NCBI GenBank assembly: GCA_031835245.1
Contig: JAVKOQ010000011.1
Span: 336,501 to 400,500 of the forward strand
Source of the DNA: Balamuthia mandrillaris
Lineage: Eukaryota > Discosea > Longamoebia > Balamuthiidae
Reading direction: 5' to 3'
Length of the DNA stretch: 64,000 nt
Under the pieces are notes generated by a model that saw only the letters and a program-made list of their open reading frames with translations, searched no databases and had not been told where the DNA came from. The stretch's first letter is position 1. Every line of letters begins with the position of its first letter. A program made the translations under genes and the position numbers. Below are positions 1 through 12,700 of this stretch, one piece after another.

Positions 1-1670
1 TGCCGGATGCAAGACCCACAGCCATTGAATTCATTCAAGATCGAAGCAACTTCCTATAAAAGCACAAGAAGGATGAAGGTGAATATATGGGCGGTGCCAT
101 GAATAAACAAATGAGGGCTTTGAATTGCAAGGTAGTACCTTCATCTTTGCATAGTCGTTGCGCTGAGAGGCTTCATCAAATTCCTGTAAGAGCTTGTTTT
201 CCAACTTGTTACTTTCCTTCTCCACTGCTTCTTTTCCCTAAAGGGGACATAACCTCACCGTAAGCAAACCAATATTTGGGATGGAAATAGTACCATAAAG
301 AAGGAGAGAGAGAGAGAGAGAAGAAGAAGAAGAAGAAGAAGAAGAAGAAGAAGAAGAAGAAGAACCTCTTTGGTGCGATCTAACAAATGCTCATTCAAGC
401 GTAGGCGTTCAGCAACAGGATCCTGCGACAGCGACCATGCAAGATGACGGAACTGCGAACTGGGAGCAGTAGAGGTTGCACCAAGCCCGTTATTAGTGCT
501 GCTGCCAACGACGCCTCCACTGGAGCCTGCAGTTTGGATGTAGTCCAGATCCTCCCGTTCTTTCCTTGTAAGCTTGACTTCCTCCTCCACTCGCTCCAGC
601 TCTTGGGTAAAGCTGTTCAACTTCTTAAGAGAGCTGGCTTGCTTGGAGGTCAGTCCATCTTCTTCAACTCCATTTTTTTCACGTTCAGCAGTGCCTTGGT
701 TTAACTTTATAAAGTGCTGAATGAGATCTATGAACGCAGAGAGAAACAGAATGAGACCATAATGTTATGAAAGGTAACACCCTATCCATTCAAAAAGCAA
801 GTCTTACAAACCAGCTATCTCTACAGCTTTGCTGCGCTGCTTTTCCAAAGCTTCAAGCCTATCTCCGATTTGTACAGCCGTGTCTCCCACTTTGTAAATC
901 CTCTGATCCAGTTCTTTGAAGCCTGCAAAAGTTTTCTGTATGCCCATACATAGCATGCCGTCACATTTTGTTTTCTGAATAAGCAACAAACTACAAAGAG
1001 AAGAGAAGAGCAGAGAAGAGAAGAGAACGACGAAGAGAACGATGCAGAGAAGAGAAGAACATATACCTCAAAACTTCGACTTTGTACAGTAACTTTGCTT
1101 TTGTAGGCCTCTTCCTCCGCTTTACAATCCTGCTCTTGGGCCAGCGCCTTCTTCTCTATCTGTTACGATTGTTTGTCAGTAGGGAAGTGAGAGAGAGAAG
1201 AGAGAGAGAGTGAAGAGAGCGAGAGAGAAGAGGAGAAGTGTCAAACAAAAACGGTCACACATGAAGAGGAAAGAAGCTAACCTGCTTCTGCAACTTGTTC
1301 AGCTCCTCCAACGTTCCTTCGAACAGCGTTAAGAAAGGCTTGATGTTGAACAGCACCACTTTTATGGCAAGGAGGAGTGAGCCAGTCACAGAACAGAAAA
1401 AAAAAGAAAGAAAGAAAGAAAACCTTGCTCTTTGTTTTTGTTGTGCTTTGAATTCTTCTCTTCCTCGTCCTTGACAGTCATGTCGTAGACCAGCCTCTTT
1501 GTAATGGTGTCCACATAGTCCCTCACCTCAAAGTCCTCTCTCTGGGGGAGGACGTCAACAAAAAAACAAAGAACGAAAGAAAGAAAGAGAGTCATGGTGA
1601 ACCGCCGCTCACAGCACCACAGCAGGTAGGTTACCTTGAACCGTCGAACATCACCAGGGGCCATACTCAT
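1..1670 (-). CDS. SEC10: Exocyst complex subunit SEC10/EXOC5, N-terminal part (runs off the window's left edge)
   Basis: SEC10 is a subunit of the octameric exocyst that tethers secretory vesicles to the plasma membrane. At least seven exons are visible. They read MSMAPGD (ATG at 1670), then REDFEVRDYVDTI, VVLFNIKPFLTLFEGTL, IEKKALAQEQDCK, GFKELDQRIYKVGDTA, LIQHFIKLNQG with an acidic/Ser stretch, NKLENKLLQEFDEASQ, and EVASILNEFNGCGSC. These follow the order of the human EXOC5 N-terminal coiled coil (family pattern: dropped-in helix, KVGxxAxxIGDxLE, LIxYF, HDLExxLIxEF). Splice junctions checked at 1634/1541, 1423, and about 1283 use GT-AG and keep frame. An upstream reading frame has no ATG before 1670. 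The C-terminal exocyst domain lies beyond base 1. The neighbour on the right (2280) is divergent, so about 600 bp holds both promoters. Family assignment is firm from the KVGDTA and LLQEF blocks. Confidence 0.
301..366. repeat. GA then AAG microsatellite in a SEC10 intron
   Basis: A (GA)n run passes into (GAA)n. In the sense direction of SEC10 (minus strand) it is a CT/TTC polypyrimidine tract directly after the exon ending LLDRTKE. Similar tracts recur in most introns of the window. Confidence 0.
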
Positions 1671-2279
1671 CTTGAAAAGCCCAACCCCCCTAATGGTCAC
1701 CACAAGCCCTTTCGTGTTGCTCTCTCTTTCTTTTCTTTTCTTTTTTGTTTATTATTTTGGGTGGAATTTCTCGTGTCGACCTATGAAGTTTCTGCTCTCT
1801 CCTGTCCTTCGAGGTTGTTACCCCTCGTGCAGAGGAGGAGAGCACAACCTCTGCTTCATGGCTGCGCATCCAGCGGTGGTTTCCGCAGCGGCAAAAGGGA
1901 GGGGTGCTGAAAGACACACTCCACCACCACCACCACACCTCATTTGTTGCTGCTTCGCCTCACGGAAAACCGGGGCGCGGTTCCATAGCAAAGGGGAGTG
2001 GTGGCAAGATGAAGAGTAGATAAAACAGGGGTTAGGGCTGGATTAGGTCAACTAAGAAGAGGGCTCCGCGCCCTTTCCCATTGGTCGTTTTTATTGGTTT
2101 ATCCATATAAGGAACACCCCGCCGCTTTGAACGAAAAAACAAAAAATAAATCAAAAAGACATAAAGCTGAGCCCACCAACAAAAAAAACACCCTTTACTG
2201 GTTCAAGAGCAGAAATTAGTTATTGGGGGGAAGAACCTGTAGAAAAATAAGAAGGAGGAGGGGGTGGAAATAGTGTAAG
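1671..2279. promoter_or_regulatory. Divergent intergenic region SEC10 / RS-Rh transporter
   Basis: About 600 bp between two divergent starts. It contains CT-rich and A-rich stretches and, near 2104-2113, a CCATATAAGG sequence resembling a CArG/TATA-like box. No coding frame with family resemblance was seen. A role as a bidirectional promoter is inferred only from gene orientation. Confidence 0.
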
Positions 2280-4680
2280 ATGTCATCCTCCGAACACTCT
2301 TCGGACAGCGAAAGATCGGGCTCGAGGAGCGGGTCATCTGGGCAGGATGGATCCTCTCGTTCGGGTTCCAGGTCTGGATCAAGGTCTGGTTCCTCTCGCT
2401 CCCGCTCTGGAAGCTCCCGAAGCAGGAGCAGGAGCAGAAGCAGGAGCAGGAGCGGTTCCAGCAGGTCTGCTTCTCGCTCTCCTTCAAGGGAGGGTTCCAC
2501 TGTGGAGGAGTCTGCCACCAAGGGAACCGCCACATCGCAGCAAAGCAACAGCGACAGTGACAAGGGATCCCGTTCGCGCTCTCGCTCTCGCTCTCGTTCT
2601 GGGAGCTCTCGTTCTCGTTCGCGCTCTCGCTCTGCCTCCCGTTCTAGGAGCAGCCGAAGCAAGGGCAGCGAGCGCAGAAGTTACGATGACAGCTACTCAG
2701 AGGACTACTACAGCAGCGAAGGAGAGTATAGCGACGAGTATTCTGATGATGATGACAAGTCTGACGCGAAGAAGCAAGCCTTTGCTGAAATGCCTCAGCC
2801 CAAGGTTCCCGATGAGAACCGCATCTTTGCTGATCCTTACGCGGCTGGGTTTGTTGACTCTGTTTTTTTTTTTTTGAAAAGCTTTGCATGGCTGGATGGG
2901 TTCGAGAAAAAACACTAACCTTTTGTTCGGTTTATCCTACGACAGCTTGCAGGAGAACATTAAGCAGCTGAGCTTGCATGCACTTAATGTGCAGAAGAAG
3001 GAGATCGCTGCCATGAAAGAGTTCACCGCTACATTTAAGGGCATGAAGGAGACAGATCCCAAGAAGGAGGAGAGCCAGAGGACCGAGACCGCTGACAAGA
3101 TCGCGGACATTAGGGCCGAGAGGAAAAAGTACCGAGGCCTCCTGTACGACGCCATTAAAGAGCGTAACAACCTGATCGAAAGCAGAGATATTGCTAAGCG
3201 TGAGGAGAGGCTTGCTAAGAACAGGGTAAGAATGAAAGATATCAGAATAACTTGAAAAATGTAGAAGGAGCTAACCTTAATTGATACACAGGCAGACAGA
3301 GTGGATCCTTATGGCGGCTTCGATCTGTTCCTGTTTGCCTTCTTCGTGATGGAGGTGATCCTGTTGGTGATTTACATCATTCTGTTGGACTACAAGAACA
3401 ACCCCTTCCCATCCGATCCGGTCGTAGTACAGAGGGACGCCACCCTCATCCAAGGAACGCCCAACCGTATTGACTACCTCTACTCGTTCTATTTTGGCAT
3501 CGCTGTCTTTGTATTCGTAGGTCTGAGCTTCACGTCCACATGGCTGCGAAGATATTCCTACTCCGCTATGGGGCTGCACTTCCTGATGGGTGTGGTGGCC
3601 TTCCAGTGGGCCCTCTTCTGGAACGGTCTCTGGATTGCGGCAGAGGCTGACAAGGACAAGATCAAGCTGGAGATTGACGATATTGTGAAGGCGGCCTATG
3701 CTGCCGCCTCTGTGATGATAGGCTTGGGAGCCGTCATTGGCAGGATAAACTCCCTGCAGGCCTTGGCCTACACCTTTGTGGCCGCCATCACCTGGACCGG
3801 CAACTACTGGATCTGTCAACATGAGATCGAGGCCAACGATGTGGGTGGCAGCATGACCATCCACCTCTTCGGTGCCATCTTTGGCGTGGCCGTCTCGTTT
3901 GGCCTCAGCTTTGGCGATAAGAAGAACTATACGGCCGCTGGTGAGCACGAGCGCCCATACTACTTCGGAGATGTTATGAGCTTCCTGGGAAGCCTCCTCA
4001 TCTCCGTCTTCTTCCCTGCTTTCAACGCGGCCCTGGCGCCCGATGGCACGCAGGGACGTGTCGTGGTGAACACGTTGCTCTCCATCCTCTCCGCCGGAGT
4101 GGTCTTCTACTCCTTCTCCAAGTTCTTTGTTAACCCCAGCAAGCTGAGGGCCTTGGACTACCAGAGCGGCTTCCTGGTGGGCGGCATTGCCCTGGCCTCT
4201 GCCCACTCGGTGTGGCTCAGTCCCTGGGAGTCCATGGTCATTGGTAGCGTGGCGGCCATCCTGGTGTGGCCCTGCATCCACTACCTGGCCCCTAGGGTCA
4301 ACAACCCGGACAAGTTGGGTGGCTTGGCTGGCTTCCTTCCGAGGGACACCCGTGGAGTGCTCCCCACTCACGCCCTTGCCGGCTGGTTCGGTGGTCTTGT
4401 TGGCATCATCACCTGCGCTGCTTACGAGGATCAAGCCCGCCACGGCCAAGACTCACACGAAATGTTCCCCCAGGACCCCGAGCAAGCCTTGGCCTTGTTC
4501 TTCACTTGGCTCATCTGCTTCTTCTTGCCCCTCGGCATGGGTCTCCTCACGGGTGCCTTCATGTTCCTCCTCGACAAAACCGTGCCCTCCGAGGTCTTGC
4601 CTGGCAAGCGCAGGTCCAAGAACAGGAAGTTCCACGATGAGAGCGTCTGGACTGAGCTCCCGCTTGACGTTGATGTTTAA
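2280..4680 (+). CDS. Rh-type ammonium transporter with N-terminal RS (Arg/Ser) domain
   Basis: Three exons form one frame of roughly 750 residues. Exon 1 (from ATG 2280) encodes about 190 residues dominated by SRSRSGS repeats with an acidic tail. The first junction (GCTGG|GTTTGT to GACAG|CTTGCAG) gives AAGLQENIK. Exon 2 is a charged helical segment. The second junction (AACAGG|GTAAGA to ACACAG|GCAGAC) gives KNRADRVDPYGG. Exon 3 is a complete Rh channel with about 11-12 membrane helices. It has the family block DVGGSMTIHLFGA, whose His matches RhCG His185, and GVLPTHALAGWFGG, whose His matches RhCG His344, so both pore histidines are present. Rh proteins conduct NH3/NH4+ or CO2 across the plasma membrane. 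The RS domain is not a known part of the family. The 3' flank converges with the WD40 gene. Rh identity is firm; the fusion rests on two clean in-frame junctions. Confidence 0.
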
Positions 4681-4884
4681 AATGTTGTTTGTTGCCCCTT
4701 CCCTTGCCCATTCGCCTTCCTCTCTTTTCAGTCTGCTTCTTCTGCTGCTGCTGATGCACGCCGCACTTTATAACGAGAGAGGCCCTTTTTTTATCCCCCA
4801 ACAACCTTCGCTCTTCTTTCTTTTTGTCTGTTTTTCTCAGGAAGAGAATGATGAGAGACAAAAGAGAGCGAGAGAGGAGAGAAA

Positions 4885-4931
<47 letters not shown>

Positions 4932-5117
4932 AGGAGTTGGAAGGCAAAGTCTATTCAAGTAAGGGATAAGGAAAAGAGAAGAAGAGCGCCTCTGCGCATG
5001 CTATTCATAATCCTGTGAAGATGCTTCTCTTTTCTGCAAAAAATCAATAGCAAGCAGAGCCAGGCAGCTTGGTAGACAGGCAGGCAAGGTTGTTCTGTAC
5101 AAAGCTTTTGAAGCGCA
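4681..5117. other. Convergent 3' intergenic region with (GA)n tract
   Basis: About 440 bp lie between the stop of the Rh transporter and the stop of the WD40 gene. There is a long (GA)n run at about 4881-4928 and T-rich stretches. No gene seen. Confidence 0.
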
Positions 5118-8100
5118 TCACATAGGTACGTGGTACCAAGATAGAGTACCAAGGCTGATAGGCGCTCATTTCAGCACACTTAAACAGCAATGCACAAAAG
5201 GAGAGATAGTGGTACCTGTCAGTAACGGCGAGGTAATTGGAGGCGTAAAGAAATTCTCCTGAAGTTTTGTAAAAGGGAAGTGGTTGGCTAGTGCTCGGCA
5301 ACAAGCAGTGGTGAGCCCTACAGGAGTGCGTTCATTAACAACAAAACAAGGTTAAGGAGAATGGGTAAAGAAACGCACCAAAACTGAATGTCTCGTCCGC
5401 TTTGTTTCCAAAAAGTAACCCTTCATTTTCCAAAACAAATAGCATTGTTAGAACAAGAGCAGTAACATAACAAGATGGCATAATAACATACTCAGCTTCG
5501 CCAAAGGTCACAAAGTTTTCGGGATATCCAGGTTGAAGTTTGATCTCACCGATCTGCTTCTGGAAGGGGTCTTTCCAAGTGGCTACCGTTTGTTGAGTAC
5601 GAGTGTCAAATAGCTGAAGATGGCCAGTGCCAAAACCAAAGATGACCTCGTAGGCATTCTTGTAGGCATGGCAATAGAGTTCCTGGTTTAGATTATTATT
5701 GAAGACAAAAGTCAAGTCTTGATCAGTAATAGAGAATGTTTCGTAGTAGTTAGGCAAAAAGCATACCGGTCTTCCAGTATCTATAACGACTGAACGTCTG
5801 GTTCTCTCCGTCCGTATATCAAACTGATGATATCTCCCGAGATCGGTGGTACAGCTTGCAAGGTAAGGATCTGTATGGTACATTTGGTGAACTGCAGAAA
5901 AGCAAACTTGAAGAAAAGAAAAGAAACAAACCGTCAGGGTGCCACAGAACGCTGCTGACCACTTCATGAACAGGATAGTTATTGTTCTCGCTTCTTTGTT
6001 GTTGGGTAGCCATATCCCTACATAGCCTCTCTATGTCGGTCACTAAATAGTCCGAAGTAGTAGTTAGTGCATACCCAACGACATCCGGTTCCCTGAAAAA
6101 TTGAACAACGTACCGAATACACTTCCATCAAAGCCGCCTGAAAGGACAAGACTCTTATTAAAGGGAGATACACTGATCTCACGAATGAGGTCCTGGTGAA
6201 AGACCGGAAAGTAGGCTGTTTATGAAGTTAGCAACATTAATGCATAGCCAAAGGAAAGGTACATACTTAATTCCATGTCCCTTTGTGAGAACTCTGGTCC
6301 TATTCGCATATAAATTAATCTAGAGAGTGATGGTGAGTTAGCGTCTTTTAACGATACTAGATGGCACATACTTATTTGCTATGGCAAACAGAGCACTGTC
6401 TTGGTCTATCCATTGAATATCTCTTACATGCTGATGGTGTTGGATTTTAGCATTTAGCGATAATGAGAGGAAAGTTTTAAACAATCAGAAGGAACTCACA
6501 TCATCGATTGTGTACGTCCATAGAGAGGCAAACAAAGAGTCGGGCTGTGAAGGGTTCATATCTACACAAGCAAATATAAGTTGATTCCGATGCCTCTTAG
6601 AGATATCTTGCTCTTCTGTTCCACAAATGAAGCGACCACTGGAGTCTTGACTAAAGGCAGGCCGACTCAGTCCCGGTGTTATGCCTATTTGATTGAGATA
6701 TATGTGAGGAGTAGGCGCTATACGAGAGCAACAGGCATGGCGTACCTCTGTCATTAACGCTAAGCTCAAACAGGTTTATCCGCTGAAATTAACAAATGAA
6801 AAAAAAGCGCATTTAAGTCGTGTGATTTGTGCAAAGGGAGATGGCAGAAGCAAGGTGTACCTTGACTGGCTGAAGGGGAGTTGGCAGAATGGGACTTGTA
6901 TTGATCTGATAAGAGGCTTCATGGTGAGAGGCTTCTGGTAGGGATGCATCTCCAGAATATCCATATTCAAATGATGTGCCTATGTCATATCAAAGAGAAG
7001 TGTTAGTAGCGGAGTATGTTAAAAGCTGCGTAGATAGGCGCACCAGATGTAGGAGGGGAATATGGTCGAAAATGAGTATCCCCTTCTCATTGAGAGAAAA
7101 AGCAATTTGGAACAAACAAAAGAAACACATTTGAGCGCCATTGTAACATTTTTCCAGAGAATAAGCAAGAAAGAAGCAGAATGATAACGATGTACGTTAA
7201 GTAAGATAAGACCAGCAGCAAGAGAGAGAGAGAATGAGAGAGAGTACCATAAGCTTCAGATGGAGGTGTGCGGGTCACGTTTGTCAGGGAGGGCGGACCC
7301 GTAAAGTAATGCGGCAGCTCGCCGGATGGAGCGTGCGAAGGGCTTTCTCCGCCCTTGGTTAGCGAGGTGCTTTCACCAGCAAAGTGTGGTGTTGACACAT
7401 ACATTTCTTGGTGCTGTTGGTCATGTTGTTGTGATTGTGGGTGTTGATGAGGGGCATGGTGGTGCGACAGATAGTCGCTGTGAAAGGCACTCGTGGAGGA
7501 CGAAGGAGCTGCCCATATATCAAGCAGTGATGTGGTGGAGTCTTCCATGTGGTGATGAGGGTGGTGATGAGGATAGGCAGCTTCACTTGGTGATGGGGTA
7601 GATGGAAAGGAATAAGGGCCTGTGACGTCTCGTCCTGAAGGAGACAAGTCGCTAGTCTCTTTCAACGAAGCCGGTTCTCCTATTGTTGAGATAATAATAA
7701 TAAAAAGAAGAAGAGTGAGAAGAGAGAAGCGATAAGACAGAGCAGGGTTTCCAGGATGAGACTATACCAGTGGTAGGAGTAGGGCTGGACGCGAGAGAGT
7801 TCGATGTGGAGCTGCCAGACGATGAAACAGAACCAGATGACTGCATTGACGTGTTAGTAGTGGGGGTGGGTGAGTGAGTAGCTGAAAGGCGAAGGAACCA
7901 AGGGTCTTTGCTGCCTTTCTTAACGGAGGGTTTAAGGGAGAGGTTGTTAACCCAAGACCGTCGTCCTCCTTTTTGCAGAGAGATCGTAGATGCGATGCTC
8001 GATGGCTGAACGGCTTCTTTGAGTTGCCGCTGCTTTTCTTTTGCTCTCTTTAGTTTCCTATCTTCCTCTTCTTCCTCTTCCTCTTCCTCTTCCTCGTCTT

Positions 8101-9169
8101 GCTTTTTCTGGTCTTCAAGCCTCAAAGAGTAAAACGGCAGTTGAAGGTCAGCAGTAGCAGCTTCCCTGTTCGTAGTATTCTGAAGGTCCAGCAGGCAGAG
8201 TAAGTTCTCCTGCTCAGCAAGAAGGTTAAACACGTCTTGCTCCTCGTCGTCGAGGCTGGCTTCGTCCTCAACAGAGGGAAAAGAAACTGGTGAGAGAGAG
8301 TTTAAAGTGGAGGCAGCTGCAGCGCTCTGCACTGCTCGCGGTTGTTGTTGTTGAAGGGAGTGGTGGTAATGAGGATGGAGTTCGCCAGTAACGGCTTCAA
8401 CGACACTGTCAACCTCTTCTAGCAATGGCAAGTCAGCTATGTTGACAAGCTCTTCCTCCACACTCCAACCAGTCAAACTCTTTCCCCTTTCTTCCTCCTT
8501 TTCTTTTTCCTCCTCCTCCTCCTCTTCTTCCTCTTCCTCCTCCCCTTTCTTTTGGTGGCTTGATCTTACGGTGGCTGCGTATGCTGCAACAAAAGGCGAA
8601 CAAGCAGTGGCAGCGGCGGTGGAGGCGTTGCGTAGCTGCTGCCAGCAGGCGTTGTGGTGGTTCTCCTGCTGTTGACCACTATAGTGGTTATGGTGGTTGG
8701 CGGGTTGGTCAAAGGGAGGGGCTGCCTTGGCTGTCCCTCCTGCTCCTCCTCCTCCTCCTAGCTCAAGGCTGTGGCTGAGTAGTTGTAGGGGCAAGGCAAC
8801 GGTTAAAAAAGTGCCCAACGGGTCTCCGCAACTTGCCTCTTCTGCTTCTTCTTTCTCTTCTTCCTCCTCTTCTGCCCCCTTCCACCACTTACTCATACAA
8901 TAGGCTCTCCTTGCTCCTCCGTCCCTGTCCCTGCCCTCGTTCTCGTGGCCGCTGCTGCTGGCAGGAAGGTGTGATCCGCCGCCGAAACCGTCGCTGAGGT
9001 CGTCCAACTTGCTTTTGTAACCGTCACTAGCGCCACCTGCGCCGCCCAAGTTCACGGCGCAAAGACCCTCACCGCCGCCAAACGCAGCAGCAAGGGCGGC
9101 AGCAGCAGGGGAGGGAAGGCAGCCCCCACCAGCCAGCGGCCATTGAGGGTGGTGGTGCGGCTGCTGCAT
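5118..9169 (-). CDS. WD40-repeat protein with long low-complexity N-terminus
   Basis: The first exon encodes about 500 residues rich in His, Gln, Ser and Glu runs (three poly-Glu blocks), with no folded domain recognised. The first ATG of this frame is at 9169; the frame is open further up but without ATG, so an earlier exon is possible. Junctions checked: TTG|E PASLK (7770/7675 region), EAYG|E GDTHFRP, PTSG|TSFEYGYSG, LQPVK|RINLFELS. The C-terminal half is built of WD40-like blades, for example SGGFDGSVF followed by VTDIERL, SYLASCTTD, and GFGTGHLQLFDTRT. The last exon, if spliced at 5221/5154, ends LGTLSWYHVPM with TGA at 5118. WD40 propellers are protein-binding platforms; I do not recognise the subfamily and give no specific function. 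About 1,100 residues. Confidence 0.
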
Positions 9170-9711
9170 AAGGGCAACCCCTCCCTCGCCTTTCTGTAGT
9201 TTTTCCCTGGCTTCCACGTGGGCTACACCGCCTCCCCTTCTCTTCTCCTGCCCTCTCTCCTGTCCTTCTACGAGCCTTGCCGTAACTTACTGTTACGCCG
9301 CTTGAAGCTGTGCGTGTCCCCCCCAACCGTTCTCTGTTTGCCTCTGAGGAGGAGGATGATCCGCTGCCAGGGCGCTCGCTTTACGTCTTGGCCACCCAGC
9401 GTGCCTGGTCAGTAAGCAGTCACCGCCCTCTCTCCCTTTGGCGCTTTACTTTTTCAACCACGAAATAAAAAAAAAGGAGGTGGGAGGGGGATAAGGGGAG
9501 GGAAGGGAGGCGGGCACCACTGCCCAACAACCATGCAAGGGGGTTTGGTGTGTAACCACTGCCCCATCATGGGTTGTGGTTCCTCCGCTGTGCCCCCTCC
9601 CCAGCAGCAGGAGGAGCAGCAAACGAATGAATGAATGGGATGACCAAAAAAAGGAGAGAGAGCGATTTTTTGTGTTATGAGCCGCCTGCTCTTCTTCTTG
9701 TCAACTTGTTT
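9170..9711. other. Intergenic region between WD40 gene and UGGT
   Basis: About 540 bp, GC-richer than neighbours, with purine-rich tracts (about 9470-9515) and no convincing gene. It should hold the WD40 gene promoter and the UGGT 3' flank, both being on the minus strand. Confidence 0.
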
Positions 9712-12700
9712 TCACAAAAGGATGGGTTGGGGCTCTCCCGATGCAACAGCAGGGAAGGGAGATGACGCCGAGAGCCGCCCCTCCTCGTCCCCTTCGCCAT
9801 CCCCCTCGTCAGATTGTGGTTGGTGGTGTTCCACAGGCGAATTGTGGTTGGCAAAGCGCTCAAACACCCGCCGCTCCAACTCCTTCACTTCGTTGTCCAA
9901 ACTCGTCCACTCCGACACTATCCGCACGGCGTTGTCCAGCTTCGGTGTCTTGGTCATTGGGTTGTTACACTTTTACAAAAAGTTAGACAAAGACCAAGGC
10001 GAGCAAGACCAACAGAAAGATGCTCACCAAATCGATGGTCTTGGCGTTGGCTTTGGACTCATCGTCACACCAGGTCTCGCACCATAGCCACTCCTGTGGG
10101 AGAGAGAATATGGGCACGTGGTGTTGCAAGTAGTTTGGCAGATCTTGGTCCAAGTTGGCCAGAGAGTTAGCGTCCCTGCTTAGCCCGTTGTATGTCTGCC
10201 GCAGTATGTCCCCTGCTCCCATCTTACGGAACCGATCCAAGTCAATAACATAGAGAGCACTTTTATAAAAAAAAGAGGAGATGAGAAAGATTTTGTCAGA
10301 AACTGCGAGTGTAAGAGGGAATGAAGAATATAAGGAGACCTAATGTGATAAGGTCTTCCCCCCAAGTGGTCGTTCCAAAAGCCTTTCTTCCAGAAGCGAA
10401 AGCCCTCTATTTCCTCCCTGCTATCACAGAAAGGCGTATAGCCATAAGGTGCTCCATGCAGATCCATGTCTTTCAATTCTTTTAAATCTGCTCTCACAAT
10501 CTTGTTGCGCGAGTTAGTGCTTGAAGTTGCCAGGGGCGAGAGTAGAGAGCAGAGAAGCAGGGAAGAGAAGAGGAAATCAACCTGATCAGCGTCCACGTAG
10601 ATAACTTTTTTCAATCCAAGCGGAAAGAGTACATCCAAGAAGAGGATCTTGTAGCTGCGTGCCGAAAGTAAGTATGAACTGATAAGGTTATGTAGGAAAA
10701 AAGGGGGAACGTGAGCATTACCCCCAAATGATCCGCTGCTTTTCGGTTTCCTGGTGCAACCATGATGGCCACTTGTAGGTAACCAGCTGAACACTGCAGT
10801 TGTATGCCTCACACATATGAGGAATAAATTCCTGGTTGGTTTCCTGTTAGTTTCGTTTCTTCATCCAGGAATGATGTAATGCAAGCACAAACCTTAAAGC
10901 GAGGAGACAAAAAGTTGTTCAAGAACCAAAACTTGACAGGAGATTTTGTATTCTTAAGAACGCTAAGCATCATTATTTTCAAGAAGCGTTCATACAAATG
11001 GCCTGTTGCAACAGAAAAAACGTGTAATGTATCATCATCTTCTTGCTTGATTTGAGGTTTAGGTTGCTCTCCTCCAAATAGGCTATTTCCGACAAAAGTC
11101 AGAATAGGAATATCATCAAACAACACTAAACACAATTGAAAGGCGTACTTGGTGAATGAGCTCCATAGTCCAGTTGGCTGGGCAGGCTCTCCCTCTTGAA
11201 CCTCGCCATCCTCGTTCAAAAGAGACTCTGCCTCCATGCCCGGTTGTTTGGCAACCTTTACCACGGCAAAAAAAAAGTCAGCTCCGTTAAAACGTTAAAG
11301 CAACTAAAAGAACAAAATTACCTTTAGCATGACATAATCTCCCTGGAAGCTAGATACAGAAATGGGCCATTGAGAAACAGGATTGCGTTGGCTGTCCAGC
11401 AGATGATATATGCGACTACCACGGCCAGGAGCCAAGTTTATGTACCATACTCCTGGATTGGCAGGCAATTGGAAGTAACCATAAGACATCACCAACGTAT
11501 CTGCTACTTGTGGATCTGTCAAACTGCCAAGATTCAACTGCAGTCCCGATGGAGTATCCCTGAAAATGTATTCCAAACACGTTCCTACAAACAAGAAAAA
11601 TAAATGTTAGAGGTAACTGCCCATCAAAGATAGCTGTGAGAACAAAAAACAAACAACACCCACCTTCTATAAGCAGAGAGCACGTTTTCCGTCTTGAGGT
11701 CGCTGAGTCGAATGTTATCAAGGTCGTGGACTGCAGAAACAGCTTGAACTAACCACGTGCGCGGTGTGTCCATGGTCAACGAAAACAGCTGGTCGTGGGG
11801 CAAATTGTTAAATGTGGCTCGTAGATCTCGGTAGGCATATCTGCATTGAATGAGACACGACGAGAATGAGACCAGGGATGAACATCACTAAAACTAAATG
11901 AGGCAAATGATATGAAGGAGCGTACTCATTGGACTCGGTAAAAAGATCCTCATTTTGTAAAGTAACATATCGGTAGAAAGATTTAAGAGGAATGTCTTTC
12001 AAGTCTTTGCTTGGATTTAGTACAACATTGACGTTGAGGCCCAATTCCTTGGTCAAAACCTACGATTACCGAAAAAAAAAAATCAGATGAGCAAGACAAT
12101 CCGGAGTAAGCATAGCTACACTAAGTGTATCAAACCATCAGAACAGGTGTTATCTTTTGGGAAAGCTTGCTTAGTGGATTAAGCACAGCAGTTACTGTCA
12201 TTACCAACTGAGATTTGCTGGCTCCGGTAGGACCGAGAACAAAGTCGCTGAAAGATAAAGAGTGCAAGTATTAATAGTCTTTCAGAGCAACTAACGAGAA
12301 AGAGGACAACGTACGGAATGAGATCCCCTACAGCAACCTTGTGGGATTGAGTTTTGTAGTCGTGACCAATGAGAGACGCTGTAATCATTTGAATATCGCT
12401 TATGTAGGAGCTGGTGAGCAGATCAGGGTCGGCTACATCATACTCCGCTGAAGAGAGGAGAGCGGCCAAGGCATTTGCACCCGTTGCTCCCATGAACTCA
12501 GTCACAAGAGCGAAATCAGAAGAGCTAAGGTGCTCCTCATCGCTAAGGCTAATGAGCCTGCCATTGCTAAGAATTGCGCGTTGAGAGCTATCCAAGCCAA
12601 GCTCCTCCACACAAAATTCTTTCTCTCTCAGCGCTCTTTCCTGGTGCGCAGCCAGCTGGTGGTCCATAAGAGCAATAAACTTGCCAGGTTCATCGATGAG

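Noticed and set aside
1636-2019. Plus-strand frame through the SEC10 first exon and divergent region
   Set aside because: Shadow of SEC10 and repeat sequence; no conserved domain.
5340-5370. CCTTAAC U12-like branch site in a WD40 intron
   Set aside because: The intron starts GTGCGT, not a U12-type 5' splice site, and the candidate branch lies about 35 nt from the acceptor.
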